From the NCBI RefSeq assembly GCF_900167025.1, contig NZ_FUXC01000001.1, forward strand, positions 186,001 through 250,000: 64,000 bases of DNA, given 5' to 3'. A model generated the notes under the pieces. The model made no database searches. It saw only the letters and a list, made by a program, of their open reading frames with translations, and was not told the DNA's origin. The first letter of the stretch is position 1; every line of letters starts with the position of its first letter. Of this stretch, positions 18,019 to 27,343 are shown one piece after another. The translations under genes and the position numbers were made by a program. The stretch comes from Treponema berlinense (GTDB lineage: Bacteria > Spirochaetota > Spirochaetia > Treponematales > Treponemataceae).

Positions 18019-18480
18019 ATGGGAATGTTTACTTCAATCAATATTGCAACGACAGGAATGAGCGTAGAACGTCTTCGTTCTGATGTAATTTCAAACAATA
18101 TTGCAAACGTTTCTACGACACGCACTCCTGAAGGCGGAGCATTTAAAAAATCTTCTGTAATTGTTGAGCCAATCGCTTCTGCTCATCCGACATGGCGCAT
18201 GCCTTTTGTAAATGCTGAGCAGGACAACGGTCCTGGAAAAGGCGTTCGCGTAAAAGAAATTGTAAAAGATACTTCAAAAGGCCGCATGGTTTATGAGCCG
18301 TCAAATCCGGACGCAATTCAATCTGGCCCGGATAAAGGCTATGTTGAATATCCGAATGTAAATATTGTAAACGAAATGGTAAACTTAATTTCAGCAAGCC
18401 GCGCTTACGAGGCAAACTCTACTGTAATTCAGGGCGCAAAGGACATGTTCTCTGTGGCGCTTGAAATTGGAAGAGGCTGA
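18019..18480 (+). CDS. flgC: Flagellar proximal rod protein FlgC
   Basis: 153 residues. Rod-family N-terminus (INIATTGMSVERLRSDVISNNIANVSTTRTPEGGAF) and C-terminus (VNIVNEMVNLISASRAYEANSTV) are both present. Start at 18019 has GGGAG 8 nt upstream; the ATG at 18004 lies before that site. Assembles with FlgB into the proximal rod. Confidence 0.95.
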   Translation: MGMFTSINIATTGMSVERLRSDVISNNIANVSTTRTPEGGAFKKSSVIVEPIASAHPTWRMPFVNAEQDNGPGKGVRVKEIVKDTSKGRMVYEPSNPDAIQSGPDKGYVEYPNVNIVNEMVNLISASRAYEANSTVIQGAKDMFSVALEIGRG

Positions 18481-18562
18481 TTTTTTTTCTGGTTATTCAA
18501 GTGATTCTGTAGACAAGCATTGTCAATTTGATTAAAATTTTTGCGGGTAAAAAGAAAGATGT

Positions 18563-18601
18563 AAGATAAAAACAGCCGAAAATGGCGTCTGTTTTTATCT
18601 T
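18563..18601 (+). terminator. Strong hairpin inside the flagellar operon, between flgC and fliE
   Basis: 13-bp perfect stem AAGATAAAAACAG / CTGTTTTTATCTT with a 13-nt loop. It lacks a long T tail, so it could be an attenuator or mRNA-stabilising/processing structure. A TATAAT at 18627-18632 just downstream might restart transcription. Confidence 0.5.
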
Positions 18602-18603
18602 TA

Positions 18604-18706
18604 AAAGTTTGCGTTGCAAACTTTCTTATAATATGTTGTTTCTCTCTTCGTTGCGAAACAACTTAAAAAGTCAATCCTAAAACTGAAGTTTTAATCTTGA
18701 CTTTTT
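18604..18706 (+). ncRNA. Three-hairpin intergenic element, copy 2 (before fliE)
   Basis: Hairpin 1: AAAGTTTGC / GCAAACTTT (18604-18624). Hairpin 2: GTTGTTTC / GAAACAAC (18635-18642 / 18655-18662), 12-nt loop. Hairpin 3: AAAAAGTCAA / TTGACTTTTT (18665-18674 / 18697-18706) with inner AAAACT / AGTTTT. GGGGAGG of fliE follows directly. Same order, sizes and spacing as copy 1 but with compensatory base changes in stems 2 and 3-inner. Confidence 0.65.
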
Positions 18707-18722
18707 ATGGGGAGGTCAATAA

Positions 18723-19037
18723 ATGAATGTTATGAATATTTCAAACGTTTCTGACTTGTCGTACACAAATTCTTTTCAGTCAAACAGTGCAAAAATTTCA
18801 ACTCAAAATACAAATAAACGCAGTTTTGAATCTTATATTCTTGAAGCGGTGGATGCTGTAAACGAAAAACAGCTTGACGTAAGCCGTGTTGAGCAAAAAC
18901 TTATTACAGATCCTGATTCTGTGGATATTCATGATGTTACGACCGCAATGGCAAAGGCTCAAATGTCGCTGAATCTTGCACAGACGGTGATTGACAGGCT
19001 TCTTACAGGCTGGAGCGAACTTCAGACAACACGCTAA
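18723..19037 (+). CDS. fliE: Flagellar hook-basal body protein FliE
   Basis: 104 residues. C-terminal half carries the FliE pattern (VNEKQLDVSRVEQKLITDPDSVDIHDVTTAMAKAQMSLNLAQTVIDR split over one helix pair). FliE joins the MS ring to the rod. GGGGAGG at good spacing. The N-terminal 35 residues are Ser/Asn-rich and poorly conserved, as is usual. Confidence 0.92.
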   Translation: MNVMNISNVSDLSYTNSFQSNSAKISTQNTNKRSFESYILEAVDAVNEKQLDVSRVEQKLITDPDSVDIHDVTTAMAKAQMSLNLAQTVIDRLLTGWSELQTTR

Positions 19038-19180
19038 CGCATAAAAAATATCTTTTCTGTCTTTTCTTTGTAAAAAATATATGTTATTATAGAATGTATT
19101 TAAAAATCTTTTAAACTGAGATTTTAAGGTTTTTCCTTTTTTTATAAAAATTCTTGAAATTCGGTCACGGGAGGGGACAG

Positions 19181-20965
19181 ATGATCGAATGGCTTAAACA
19201 ACTGCCGGCTAAAATCAAAGAACTTTGGGCTAAATGGAAACCTGTCCAGAAAGGAATTTTCATAGGCATTGTGCTTCTTGTTGTCGTTGCGCTTGCTCTT
19301 ATGTTCAGGGTAAATTCTGCGCCTGCCGGAGTGCCTCTTTTTACAACTGTTATTCGAGATGAAGATGCCCGCGAAAATATCACAATGCGTCTTGATCAGG
19401 AAAACGTAGATTTTCGGGTGCGCGAAGACGGGCTTATCATTGTAAATGACAAAAAAACTGCCGAAAAAATGAAGAGCATTTTGATTACTGAAGGTCTTGT
19501 TCCTAAGGAAGTCGATGCTTTTAATCTTTTTGACAAAAGCAGCTGGTCTGATACTGATTTTGACAGAAATATAAAGCTTCAGCGTTCGCTTACAAAACAG
19601 TTAAAGCAGCATATTCTTGCAATTGACGATATTGCGAATGCAACTGTAGATCTCACTTTTCCCAAAAAAGAGCTTTTCTCGACCGACCAGAAACCTGTTA
19701 CCGCTTCTGTTATTGTTACGTTCAAGCCAAACAGCACAATGCCGGAAGAAAGAAAACGCTTAAAAGGTCTGCAGGATTTAATTTTGCGTTCTGTCGTTGG
19801 CCTTACTGCCGAAAACCTTACTCTTTCTGATAATTTTGGAAATATTTTAAATGATTTTGAAAGCCTTGCGGAGAGCGACCGTCTGGATAATATTCGCAAG
19901 GGAAATAAAATAATCAGTGAAGAAGAAGAGGCTCTCAGAAAACGTGTACTTGAAAGTCTTCAAAAAAACTTTAACGGCGCTGACCGTGTACGCGATTTGG
20001 TTGTAAAAATTGAAAAAGATTTGAACTTTGTTTCAAAGGATCAGACTATTTATACTCCGGTAATTATAACGGAGCAGGATCCTGACAAGCCTTATGACAC
20101 GACTGAAAAAAGAGAATCGATAACTCTTTCTTCTCAAGAAATCAAGAAAACTTGGACCGGAACAGGCTATAATCCTGAAGGTCCGGCTGGAGTTGAAGGA
20201 CAGAATCCTCCGGTTTATTCCGATATGTCGAACGTAATTGGAAAATCGACCGAAGAGGGAATTACAAAAAACAACGTTGTAAATAAAGAAGAGCGTCATA
20301 CAGATCAGAATTACGAACTTAAACGTATTTCGGCTTCTGCAAACATTGATGGCCGTTGGGAAACTATCATCGACAAAAACAGAAAGCCGATTGTAATAAA
20401 CGACCAGAATCTTTCTGAATGGCAGTCTTACTGTCAGCAAAATGAAATTCCACTGGATAACTGCCGCTTGAGCATAGGCCACTTTTTTAGGGTTTATCAT
20501 CCTGTAAGTCAAAAAGTTATTGATGATGTTACGAAGATTGTTCAGAGCGGAATCAATTACCAGAAAAAACGTGGAGATTCGGTTTCTATTACGAGTTTCC
20601 CGATTCCAAGGGACAAAGAGTGGGAAATTGAAGAAGATGCGTATTTCCGCAAGGAAGAAACAAGACGGACTGTGCTTTTTTCTCTTGCAGGAATTACCGT
20701 AATTCTTCTGGCATTTATCATCTTTAGGTTTATTAGCCGCGAACTGGACAGAAGACGCCGTTTGCGGGAAGAAGAGATTTTGCGGCGTCAGCAGGCGGAA
20801 CGCGAAAAGGCTCTCTGGGATGCAAAGCAGGATGGACTTCAGGACGTTACAATGTCTGTCGAAGAGCGTAAACGCGCTGAACTTCAGGAAAATGCAATTG
20901 CAATGGCAAAAGAACATCCGGAAGACGTTGCAATGCTTATCCGTACATGGCTGCTGGAGGAATAA
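19181..20965 (+). CDS. fliF: Flagellar MS-ring protein FliF
   Basis: 594 residues. Two membrane helices (about 24-45, and about 500-520: SLAGITVILLAFIIF) flank a periplasmic domain with the YscJ/FliF pattern (LTKQLKQHILAIDDIANATVDLTFP). The charged C-terminal tail (AKEHPEDVAMLIRTWLLEE) is the FliG-binding end. Start at 19181 follows GGGAGGGGA; a TTG at 19154 lies before that site. A leader of about 100 nt with an AAAATCT / AGATTTT stem precedes it. Confidence 0.95.
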   Translation: MIEWLKQLPAKIKELWAKWKPVQKGIFIGIVLLVVVALALMFRVNSAPAGVPLFTTVIRDEDARENITMRLDQENVDFRVREDGLIIVNDKKTAEKMKSILITEGLVPKEVDAFNLFDKSSWSDTDFDRNIKLQRSLTKQLKQHILAIDDIANATVDLTFPKKELFSTDQKPVTASVIVTFKPNSTMPEERKRLKGLQDLILRSVVGLTAENLTLSDNFGNILNDFESLAESDRLDNIRKGNKIISEEEEALRKRVLESLQKNFNGADRVRDLVVKIEKDLNFVSKDQTIYTPVIITEQDPDKPYDTTEKRESITLSSQEIKKTWTGTGYNPEGPAGVEGQNPPVYSDMSNVIGKSTEEGITKNNVVNKEERHTDQNYELKRISASANIDGRWETIIDKNRKPIVINDQNLSEWQSYCQQNEIPLDNCRLSIGHFFRVYHPVSQKVIDDVTKIVQSGINYQKKRGDSVSITSFPIPRDKEWEIEEDAYFRKEETRRTVLFSLAGITVILLAFIIFRFISRELDRRRRLREEEILRRQQAEREKALWDAKQDGLQDVTMSVEERKRAELQENAIAMAKEHPEDVAMLIRTWLLEE

Positions 20966-20968
20966 TTT

Positions 20969-22048
20969 ATGGCTGATGAAAAAGCAAAGACCGCTTCAAA
21001 ACCGGCAACTGTAAAATCCGGCGGTAAAAAGTCTGGCGCAAAGGATTATAAAAGCCTTACTGGACGGCAGAAGGCTGCAATATTTTTGGTTTCTCTTGGA
21101 AGCGACGTTTCTGCCGAAATTATGAAGCACTTGCGCGAAGATGAGGTAGAAACCCTGACTTTTGAAATTGCAAGGCTCGAAACTGTCGATGCCGATTTTA
21201 AGGATCAGGTTCTTGAGGAATTCCAGAGCCTTATGGATGCTCAGAATTTTATTTCTACTGGCGGTATCGATTATGCCCGCGAACTTCTCGAAAAATCTCT
21301 TGGTTCTCAGAAGGCGATAGATATTATCAACCGTCTTACATCGAGCCTTCAGGTGCGTCCGTTCGACTTTATCCGCCGTACAGATCCATCTCACCTTTTA
21401 AACTTTATTCAGACTGAATATCCGCAGACCATTGCCCTTATTCTTGCTTATCTTGAGCCAAATAAGGCGGCAATAATTTTGCAGAATCTTCCTGCAGAAA
21501 TCCAGCCGGAAGTTTCTCGCCGTCTTGCAACAATGGACCGTACTTCTCCAGATGTTTTGCGCGAAGTTGAGCGCGTTTTGGAGAAAAAACTTTCTACGCT
21601 TTCTAGCGAAGACTATACAGCAGCCGGTGGTGTTGAATCGATTGTTGAGATTCTTAACCTTGTTGATCGTTCTTCTGAAAAGCAGATTATCGAATCTTTG
21701 GAAGAAGACGATCCGGATCTTGCGGAAGAAATCAAAAAGCGAATGTTCGTTTTCGAAGACATTGTTATGCTCGACGACCGTGCAATTCAGAAAGTTCTGC
21801 GCGAAGTCGATACTCAGGAACTTGCAAAGGCCTTAAAGTCTGTAGACACGGAAGTTCAGGACAAAATTTTCCGCAATATGTCAAAACGTGCTGCAAGCAT
21901 GTTAAAAGAAGATATGGAATTTATGGGACCTGTTCGCTTGAAGGACGTTGAGGAAGCCCAGCAAAAAATTGTTTCTACAATTCGTCGTCTTGAAGATGCC
22001 GGTGAAATTGTTATTGCACGTTCCGGAGAAGACGAACTGGTTGTTTAA
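20969..22048 (+). CDS. fliG: Flagellar motor switch protein FliG
   Basis: 359 residues. N-terminal domain (TGRQKAAIFLVSLGSDVSAEIMKHL) binds FliF; middle EYPQTIALILAYLEPNKAA is the EHPQ-type motif that binds FliM; the C-terminal torque domain includes FEDIVMLDDRAIQKVLREVD with the conserved charged residues facing MotA. Three nt after fliF with GGAGG in the end of fliF, so translation is coupled. Target of CheY-P signalling through FliM. Confidence 0.96.
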   Translation: MADEKAKTASKPATVKSGGKKSGAKDYKSLTGRQKAAIFLVSLGSDVSAEIMKHLREDEVETLTFEIARLETVDADFKDQVLEEFQSLMDAQNFISTGGIDYARELLEKSLGSQKAIDIINRLTSSLQVRPFDFIRRTDPSHLLNFIQTEYPQTIALILAYLEPNKAAIILQNLPAEIQPEVSRRLATMDRTSPDVLREVERVLEKKLSTLSSEDYTAAGGVESIVEILNLVDRSSEKQIIESLEEDDPDLAEEIKKRMFVFEDIVMLDDRAIQKVLREVDTQELAKALKSVDTEVQDKIFRNMSKRAASMLKEDMEFMGPVRLKDVEEAQQKIVSTIRRLEDAGEIVIARSGEDELVV

Positions 22049-22097
22049 TATTGCATTTCAAAAAAAATAAAAAGTATTTTTATAGAGGGACAGAATC

Positions 22098-23042
22098 ATG
22101 AATAAGAACTTGTTTCAGCCTGGCGAAATAAAGACAAAAGAAGGCGAATTTAAGCTTGGACTGGTTCATACTTTTGAAGAGCCTGTTGAAGAAGTTGAAG
22201 TTGAAGAAGTTCCTCAATACACAGGTCCTACTGCAGACGATTTAAAGCGTGAGGCTGAAGATTTTAAAGTTCAATGGGAATCAGAAAAGCAAAAAATGCT
22301 TGACGATGCTCAGGCTCAGGCCAATGCAATAATTGAAAGTGCAAAAAATGCTGCTTTTGAGGAAGTAAAAAAGCAGACGGACGAAGTTCAGACAATCAAG
22401 GCTCAGGCAGAAACTGAGGCTCAAAAAATAATTGCGGATGCAAGAGAGCAGGCCAGCCAGATTCAGGCAAAATCGGAAATCGAAAAAGACGAAATAAAGC
22501 GGAATTCCTATGAAGAGGGATTAAAAGAAGGAAAAAAAGACGGATATGATTCTGGAAAAGAAGAGGTAAATCGTCTTATTGACCGCAGCCACAAAATTCT
22601 CGAAGCTGTACTGAACCGCCGTGAGCAGATTTTAAACGAGACAGAAGAGCAGATAATTCAACTTGTGCTTTTAATGACGCGAAAAGTTGTAAAAGTAATG
22701 TCAGAAAATCAAAAATCTGTCGTAATGGCAAATGTTTTGTCCGCCCTCAAAAAAGTAAAGGCCCGTGGAGATGTTACAATCCGCGTAAACCTTGAAGACG
22801 TAAAGCTTACAACCGAACACATAAAAGATTTTATAGAACAGGTTGAAAGCGTAAGCGGAATTACTGTCGTAGAGGACAGCTCTGTAGAAAAAGGCGGCTG
22901 CATCGTTGAGACTGATTTTGGAGCAATCGATGCAAGAATTTCAAGCCAGCTTTCTGAACTCGAGAGCAAAATCCTGGAAATTTCACCTATGAAACCGATT
23001 CAGAAAAATCCTGCTTCTGCGCAAACTGCCGCTCAAAAATAG
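22098..23042 (+). CDS. fliH: Flagellar export regulator FliH
   Basis: 314 residues. Acidic N-terminus, then a long Glu/Gln/Ala-rich coiled coil (about 50-170, with GLKEGKKDGYDSGKEE), and a C-terminal globular region (VESVSGITVVEDSSVEKGGCIVETDFG) as in FliH and V/F-ATPase peripheral stalk proteins. Holds FliI at the export gate. GAGGGA Shine-Dalgarno. Place between fliG and fliI fits. Confidence 0.92.
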   Translation: MNKNLFQPGEIKTKEGEFKLGLVHTFEEPVEEVEVEEVPQYTGPTADDLKREAEDFKVQWESEKQKMLDDAQAQANAIIESAKNAAFEEVKKQTDEVQTIKAQAETEAQKIIADAREQASQIQAKSEIEKDEIKRNSYEEGLKEGKKDGYDSGKEEVNRLIDRSHKILEAVLNRREQILNETEEQIIQLVLLMTRKVVKVMSENQKSVVMANVLSALKKVKARGDVTIRVNLEDVKLTTEHIKDFIEQVESVSGITVVEDSSVEKGGCIVETDFGAIDARISSQLSELESKILEISPMKPIQKNPASAQTAAQK

Positions 23043-23062
23043 TCAATAGGTTCGGAAAAAGA

Positions 23063-24565
23063 ATGGAACAATTTTTTGATAAATACTTAAAAACCGTTCT
23101 TGATACGGAAACAATTCTCTACACTGGAACAGTTACCGCAATAAAGGGGCTTATGATCCGAAGCCGTGGGCCTTATGCAAAAATCGGTGAGCTTTGCACA
23201 ATAAAAAATGCAGACGGAACTGAACTGGTTGCAGAAGTTGTAGGTTTTGACCAGGAAGAAAATGCCGTAAACCTGATGGCTTATGGAGATACAAAAGGCA
23301 TAATGGCAGGAAGTGAAGTCGTTGCAAGCGGAAAAGAACTGCGTGTTCCTGTCGGAAAAAAACTTCTCGGCCGCATAATAGACGCTCTTGGACGGCCTTA
23401 CGACAAAAAAGGTCCCCTTCAAAACGATGAATATTATCCTGCGATTGCACCGGCTCCTGATCCTTATACAAGAAAAGACATAAACAGACGAATTATAACA
23501 GGTGTAAGGGCAATTGATTCTCTTTTAACCTGCGGAAAAGGTCAGAGACTTGGTATTTTTGCAGGTTCCGGCGTTGGAAAATCGACACTTCTTTCAATGA
23601 TTGCGAGAAATACTAATGCCGACGTAAATGTAATCGGACTTATCGGTGAACGTGGACGCGAAGTTATGGACTTTATTGAGCACGATTTAGGTCCTGAAGG
23701 AATGAAACGCTCTGTTGTAGTTGTTGCGACAGGCGACCAAAGTTCAATCGCCCGTCTTCGTGCTGCTTATACGACCACAGCAGTTGCCGAGTATTTTAGA
23801 AATCAGGGAAAAGACGTAATGCTTATGATGGACAGCGTTACCCGTTTTTGCCATGCTCAGCGCGAAATTGGAACTGCAAACGGAGAACCTCCAACACAAA
23901 GCGGTTATCCTGCAAGCGTATGGGACATGCTTCCGAAACTTTTGGAGCGCACCGGTACAAACGACAAAGGCTCAATTACGGCTTTTTACACAGTGCTTGT
24001 CGACGGAGACGACCTTAACGAGCCTGTAAGCGACAAGGTGCGCGGAACTTTGGACGGACATATTGTTTTAAGCAAAAAACTTTTCCGTGAAAGGCATTTT
24101 CCTGCAATCGACATAACTTCTTCTATAAGCCGTCTTTGGGACGATGTTACAGGTCCTCAGACACAGCAGGCTGCGAATAAAGTTAGCCGCTTGATTTCAA
24201 TCTATGAAGAGAACAAAGACATGATAAATGCCGGGGTTTATGTAAAAGGAAGCAATCCGGAAATAGACGAGGCGATTGAGCGTCATCCTGCAATTGAAGA
24301 GCTTCTGACACAGTCAAAAACAGACCATTGTACAATAGAAAATACGCTTCAGATTTTGAGCGCAGTTTCCGGAATTGATATTCCTGAGGACGAATATTCG
24401 GAAGACGCAGGACTCGGCAAAAAAACGACAGCCCAGCTTGTTCAAGAACGCAAAATAGACGATGTTGCAAGTTCCAATGAACTTTCAAGCGAAAGCATGA
24501 CGGCTCAAACTGCAAATTCTCTCGAACAGGCGGCAAAAGCGCTCGGCGGACTGTCTAAAAAATAA
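23063..24565 (+). CDS. fliI: Flagellum-specific export ATPase FliI
   Basis: 500 residues, F1-beta-like. Walker A GIFAGSGVGKSTLL, the GLIGERGREVMDFI segment, Walker B LMMDSVTRFCHAQREIG and the SGYPASVWDMLPKLLERTG region are all intact. Drives export of rod, hook and filament subunits with FliH and FliJ. The last 60 residues (Ser/Thr/Glu-rich) extend beyond the usual FliI end. Confidence 0.96.
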   Translation: MEQFFDKYLKTVLDTETILYTGTVTAIKGLMIRSRGPYAKIGELCTIKNADGTELVAEVVGFDQEENAVNLMAYGDTKGIMAGSEVVASGKELRVPVGKKLLGRIIDALGRPYDKKGPLQNDEYYPAIAPAPDPYTRKDINRRIITGVRAIDSLLTCGKGQRLGIFAGSGVGKSTLLSMIARNTNADVNVIGLIGERGREVMDFIEHDLGPEGMKRSVVVVATGDQSSIARLRAAYTTTAVAEYFRNQGKDVMLMMDSVTRFCHAQREIGTANGEPPTQSGYPASVWDMLPKLLERTGTNDKGSITAFYTVLVDGDDLNEPVSDKVRGTLDGHIVLSKKLFRERHFPAIDITSSISRLWDDVTGPQTQQAANKVSRLISIYEENKDMINAGVYVKGSNPEIDEAIERHPAIEELLTQSKTDHCTIENTLQILSAVSGIDIPEDEYSEDAGLGKKTTAQLVQERKIDDVASSNELSSESMTAQTANSLEQAAKALGGLSKK

Positions 24566-24581
24566 GACAACTTAAAAAAAT

Positions 24582-25010
24582 ATGCAGAAATTTGTCTTTA
24601 ACATGCAAAAAATTCTGAATCTCCGCAAGTTTGAAGAAAAACAGGCTCAGGCGGAACTCGGAAAGGCCGTAAGCGCCGAAGCCCGGATTCAAGACACTCT
24701 CGATTTGCTTGCTGAACAGAACGTGCAGACCGTAAAAAATTCAAAAGGTATAAAGGATGTTCTTGAGCTTCATAACCTTAATAATTATCTAAAGCTTTTA
24801 ACCCAGCGCAAAGAGCAGCTTCTCAAGGAACTTGCTCAGGCACAGCTTGAGACCGAACAAAAACGCGAAAAAATGAAAGACGCAATGCTCAAAGTCAAGG
24901 CCCTCGAAAAGCTAAAGGAAGCACGGCAAAGGGACTGGGCGCTTGAAAACAAACGAAAAGAAGAAAAAGAGCTTGATGACATCGTCAATTCAAAGCAATT
25001 CAGAACCTGA
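24582..25010 (+). CDS. fliJ: Flagellar export chaperone FliJ
   Basis: 142 residues, almost entirely charged coiled coil (FNMQKILNLRKFEEKQAQAELGKA opening, then Lys/Glu/Gln heptads). This matches FliJ, the gamma-subunit-like shaft of the export ATPase. No clear ribosome-binding site. Last gene of the operon; it ends 5 nt from the convergent nucleoside kinase gene. Confidence 0.88.
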   Translation: MQKFVFNMQKILNLRKFEEKQAQAELGKAVSAEARIQDTLDLLAEQNVQTVKNSKGIKDVLELHNLNNYLKLLTQRKEQLLKELAQAQLETEQKREKMKDAMLKVKALEKLKEARQRDWALENKRKEEKELDDIVNSKQFRT

Positions 25011-25015
25011 TCGTT

Positions 25016-26656
25016 TTAGTAATGGAAACTTGAGCCTCCGATAAATTCGCGGACAATCGACTGTTTTGGAATATAAGTCTCTGGAATCTGGTCAAAGTTA
25101 TCCAAAAAACGCAGCAGACGGCGCGCCTCGCTGAATTCCGGCATATTCGGTTTTACTGCGTGTAAAAGCGGGCTTGCGTAGACTTTTAAAACAGGAATTT
25201 CGTAGTCGAGGGCGGTATTCAAAACTGCATCGGCATTGTTCTGGAACGGAAAAATATGCAGAAGTTCGCCTTTCTGTACGCTTTGCCACATTCCGATTGT
25301 GTCTGCGGCGGATTTGCCTCTGAAGCGTGAGTCGCGGACTATGCGGCGGATAAGACGGTTGTCGCTCGAAGGAATACGCGTGTGGTCGTCGATATTCAGC
25401 TGGGTAAGGGCCGAAAGATAGATTTTGAACTTAAATTCATTCTTTACCTTTGGAGTAAGCTTGTCGTTTAGACCGTGGATTCCTTCCATAATGAGTATGT
25501 CGTTTTGGGCAAGGCGCATGGTTTCGCCAGTGTAATAAGGCTGTCCTAAATCAAAATTGTAAGAAGGAACCTTTATTTCTTTTCCGTCAAAAAGGTCGTT
25601 GAGGTTTTGGTTTAAAAGTTCAATGTTGAGGGCTTCAAGACATTCGTAGTCGTAGTTTCCATTTTCGTCCTTTGGATTTTTTTCGCGTCCTACATAATAG
25701 TTGTCGAGCGAAATTACTTTTGGATTATAACCGAATGCCTGCAGATGAAGGGCGAGTTTTTTTGCAGATGTTGTTTTTCCAGAAGATGAAGGTCCTGCGA
25801 TTAAAACAACTTTTACGTTTTTGCGCTCGTGGATTTGTTCTGCGACCTTTGCGTAATTCTGAGACTGGAAAGTTTCTGTAATGTCGATAAAGTCGTTCAC
25901 CTTGCGTTTTAGAATCAGCCGGTTTAAATCAGCCGCATTCTTTACGTTTACGGTTTTTCCCCAGTTTTTGTATTTTTTATAGATTTCAAAAATCTTAGGG
26001 TTGTCGGAAAATTCGCCGAGTTTTTCAGGTTCTTTTTCAGACGGAAATTGCAGTAAAAAGCCTTCGTCATAAGGCAAAAGATCAAAGAATTTTATTTGTC
26101 CTGTTGTAAGCGAGCAAGGCCCCTGAAAAATATCAGAAAAAGAGCCGAGGGTATTTACAGTTACTTGAGGAACGCAACGGTATTCAAGCTGGGCGCGGGT
26201 GTCTTTTAATCCGTTTTTTTCAAAAAGTTCGCAGGCCGCTTCGTAAGAAGTGATCAAAGTCTGGATTGTCTCGTTTTGTTGGACGATGGAACGCATTTCG
26301 CTTTTTATAAGCTCAACCTGCTGTTTTTCTGCCGGAGAATCGTCAAAAGTGTAATAATATGATGAACCCAAACTGTGTCCGATTAAAAGTCTTTTTTCTG
26401 GAAAAAGTTTGTGAACGGCGGCGGCAAGAATAAAGCAGAGCGTGCGCCTGTAGACCGCTACTCCGTCTTTTGAATTAAGATACACAGGCTCCAGCTTTCC
26501 GTCTGTGAGCATTCTCCAGGAAAGCGGAAGGATTTCGTTATTAAGGCGCAATGCCATAAGAGGAGATGAAGTTTTTTTGAAGTTTGAAAGAAGTTCAGTT
26601 CCCTGGGTGCCGAAGTGGCACTGGATTTTTTTGTTTTCGATTGTCAATGTAAGCAT
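25016..26656 (-). CDS. Uridine-kinase-like nucleoside kinase with TGS/ThrRS-like N-terminus
   Basis: 546 residues. N-terminal part (about 1-180) resembles the TGS and second additional domain of threonyl-tRNA synthetase (GHSLGSSYYYTFDD). The C-terminal part is a P-loop kinase of the uridine kinase/phosphoribulokinase family: VLIAGPSSSGKTTSAKKLA, VISLDNYYVGREKNP, and ILIMEGIHGLND. Likely phosphorylates a nucleoside in the cytoplasm; the substrate is uncertain. This long architecture is known from spirochaetes and some other anaerobes. Convergent with fliJ, upstream neighbour argR on the same strand. Confidence 0.85.
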   Translation of the reverse strand: MLTLTIENKKIQCHFGTQGTELLSNFKKTSSPLMALRLNNEILPLSWRMLTDGKLEPVYLNSKDGVAVYRRTLCFILAAAVHKLFPEKRLLIGHSLGSSYYYTFDDSPAEKQQVELIKSEMRSIVQQNETIQTLITSYEAACELFEKNGLKDTRAQLEYRCVPQVTVNTLGSFSDIFQGPCSLTTGQIKFFDLLPYDEGFLLQFPSEKEPEKLGEFSDNPKIFEIYKKYKNWGKTVNVKNAADLNRLILKRKVNDFIDITETFQSQNYAKVAEQIHERKNVKVVLIAGPSSSGKTTSAKKLALHLQAFGYNPKVISLDNYYVGREKNPKDENGNYDYECLEALNIELLNQNLNDLFDGKEIKVPSYNFDLGQPYYTGETMRLAQNDILIMEGIHGLNDKLTPKVKNEFKFKIYLSALTQLNIDDHTRIPSSDNRLIRRIVRDSRFRGKSAADTIGMWQSVQKGELLHIFPFQNNADAVLNTALDYEIPVLKVYASPLLHAVKPNMPEFSEARRLLRFLDNFDQIPETYIPKQSIVREFIGGSSFHY

Positions 26657-26704
26657 AAACTACATTATACCCGATTGGCAAATATTTATAAACAAATTTA
26701 TTCG

Positions 26705-27193
26705 TCAATCGTCGAGGTTCGGAATATGCTTTTTTAAGGCCTTCATAAAATGCTCGCCTGTTACGTTTTTTCTGAGGCTTGCAAAAATGCAGTTGTCGCC
26801 GGCTACAGTTCCCAAAATTTCGTTCAGATTGAGGCTGTCCAGCGCGTTTGCTACAGAATTTGCCTGTCCGCTGAAAGTTTTTATTACGACTGTGGAATCG
26901 TTCCATTCAATGCTGACATAACCGCGCATAAAGTCTTGAACAAAAATCTCTTCGCTTTCGCCGCGATCGTCTTCTCCCGGAAGAGTGTAGACATAGCCTG
27001 CGTGCCCGTCGCTCACTTTTCCGACTTTTAAAAGTTTTAGGTCGCGGGAAAGAGTTGCCTGGGTAACCTCATAGCCTTCGTTTGTCAAAAGTCCAAGAAG
27101 CTCTTCCTGGCTTTTTATTCTGTTGTTTTTTATAAGTTTTTTTATGGCCTTGAGCCTTGAAGTTCGTTCTTTCAAAAGATTGTCCTTCTGCAT
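26705..27193 (-). CDS. argR: Arginine repressor ArgR
   Basis: 162 residues. N-terminal winged helix (RLKAIKKLIKNNRIKSQEELLGLL, VTQATLSRDLKLLKVGKV) and C-terminal hexamerisation/arginine-binding domain (LDSLNLNEILGTVAGDNCIFASLR, with the GTVAGD(N) arginine site). Start at 27193 gives the normal ArgR N-terminus; an upstream extension is unlikely. Probably controls argH and itself; see the inverted repeat upstream. Confidence 0.93.
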   Translation of the reverse strand: MQKDNLLKERTSRLKAIKKLIKNNRIKSQEELLGLLTNEGYEVTQATLSRDLKLLKVGKVSDGHAGYVYTLPGEDDRGESEEIFVQDFMRGYVSIEWNDSTVVIKTFSGQANSVANALDSLNLNEILGTVAGDNCIFASLRKNVTGEHFMKALKKHIPNLDD

Positions 27194-27248
27194 ATTGTTA
27201 CACAAAAAAATGCAGTTTTTGCGAAAATTATCCAGTTTTTTGCATAAA

Positions 27249-27268
27249 TTATGTATAAAAATACAAAA
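27249..27268. promoter_or_regulatory. Possible ARG box upstream of argR
   Basis: TGTAT-AAAA-ATACA perfect inverted repeat (27252-27265) with A/T flanks, close in form to the ArgR operator (inverted TGAAT/ATTCA arms around four A/T). It sits in the divergent region between argR and the aroF-pheA fusion gene, so autoregulation is plausible. Confidence 0.4.
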
Positions 27269-27343
27269 AGTGTCAAATAGAGGAAAACAGTTTTGCGGCG
27301 TTGCAGTCATCTGCTCAAAAAAAATTCTAGAATTATAGAAGTC

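Noticed and set aside
20033-20917. 294-codon open frame antisense to fliF
   Set aside because: Composition is that of a reverse-strand shadow (Phe/Arg/Asn-rich); fliF coding is certain.
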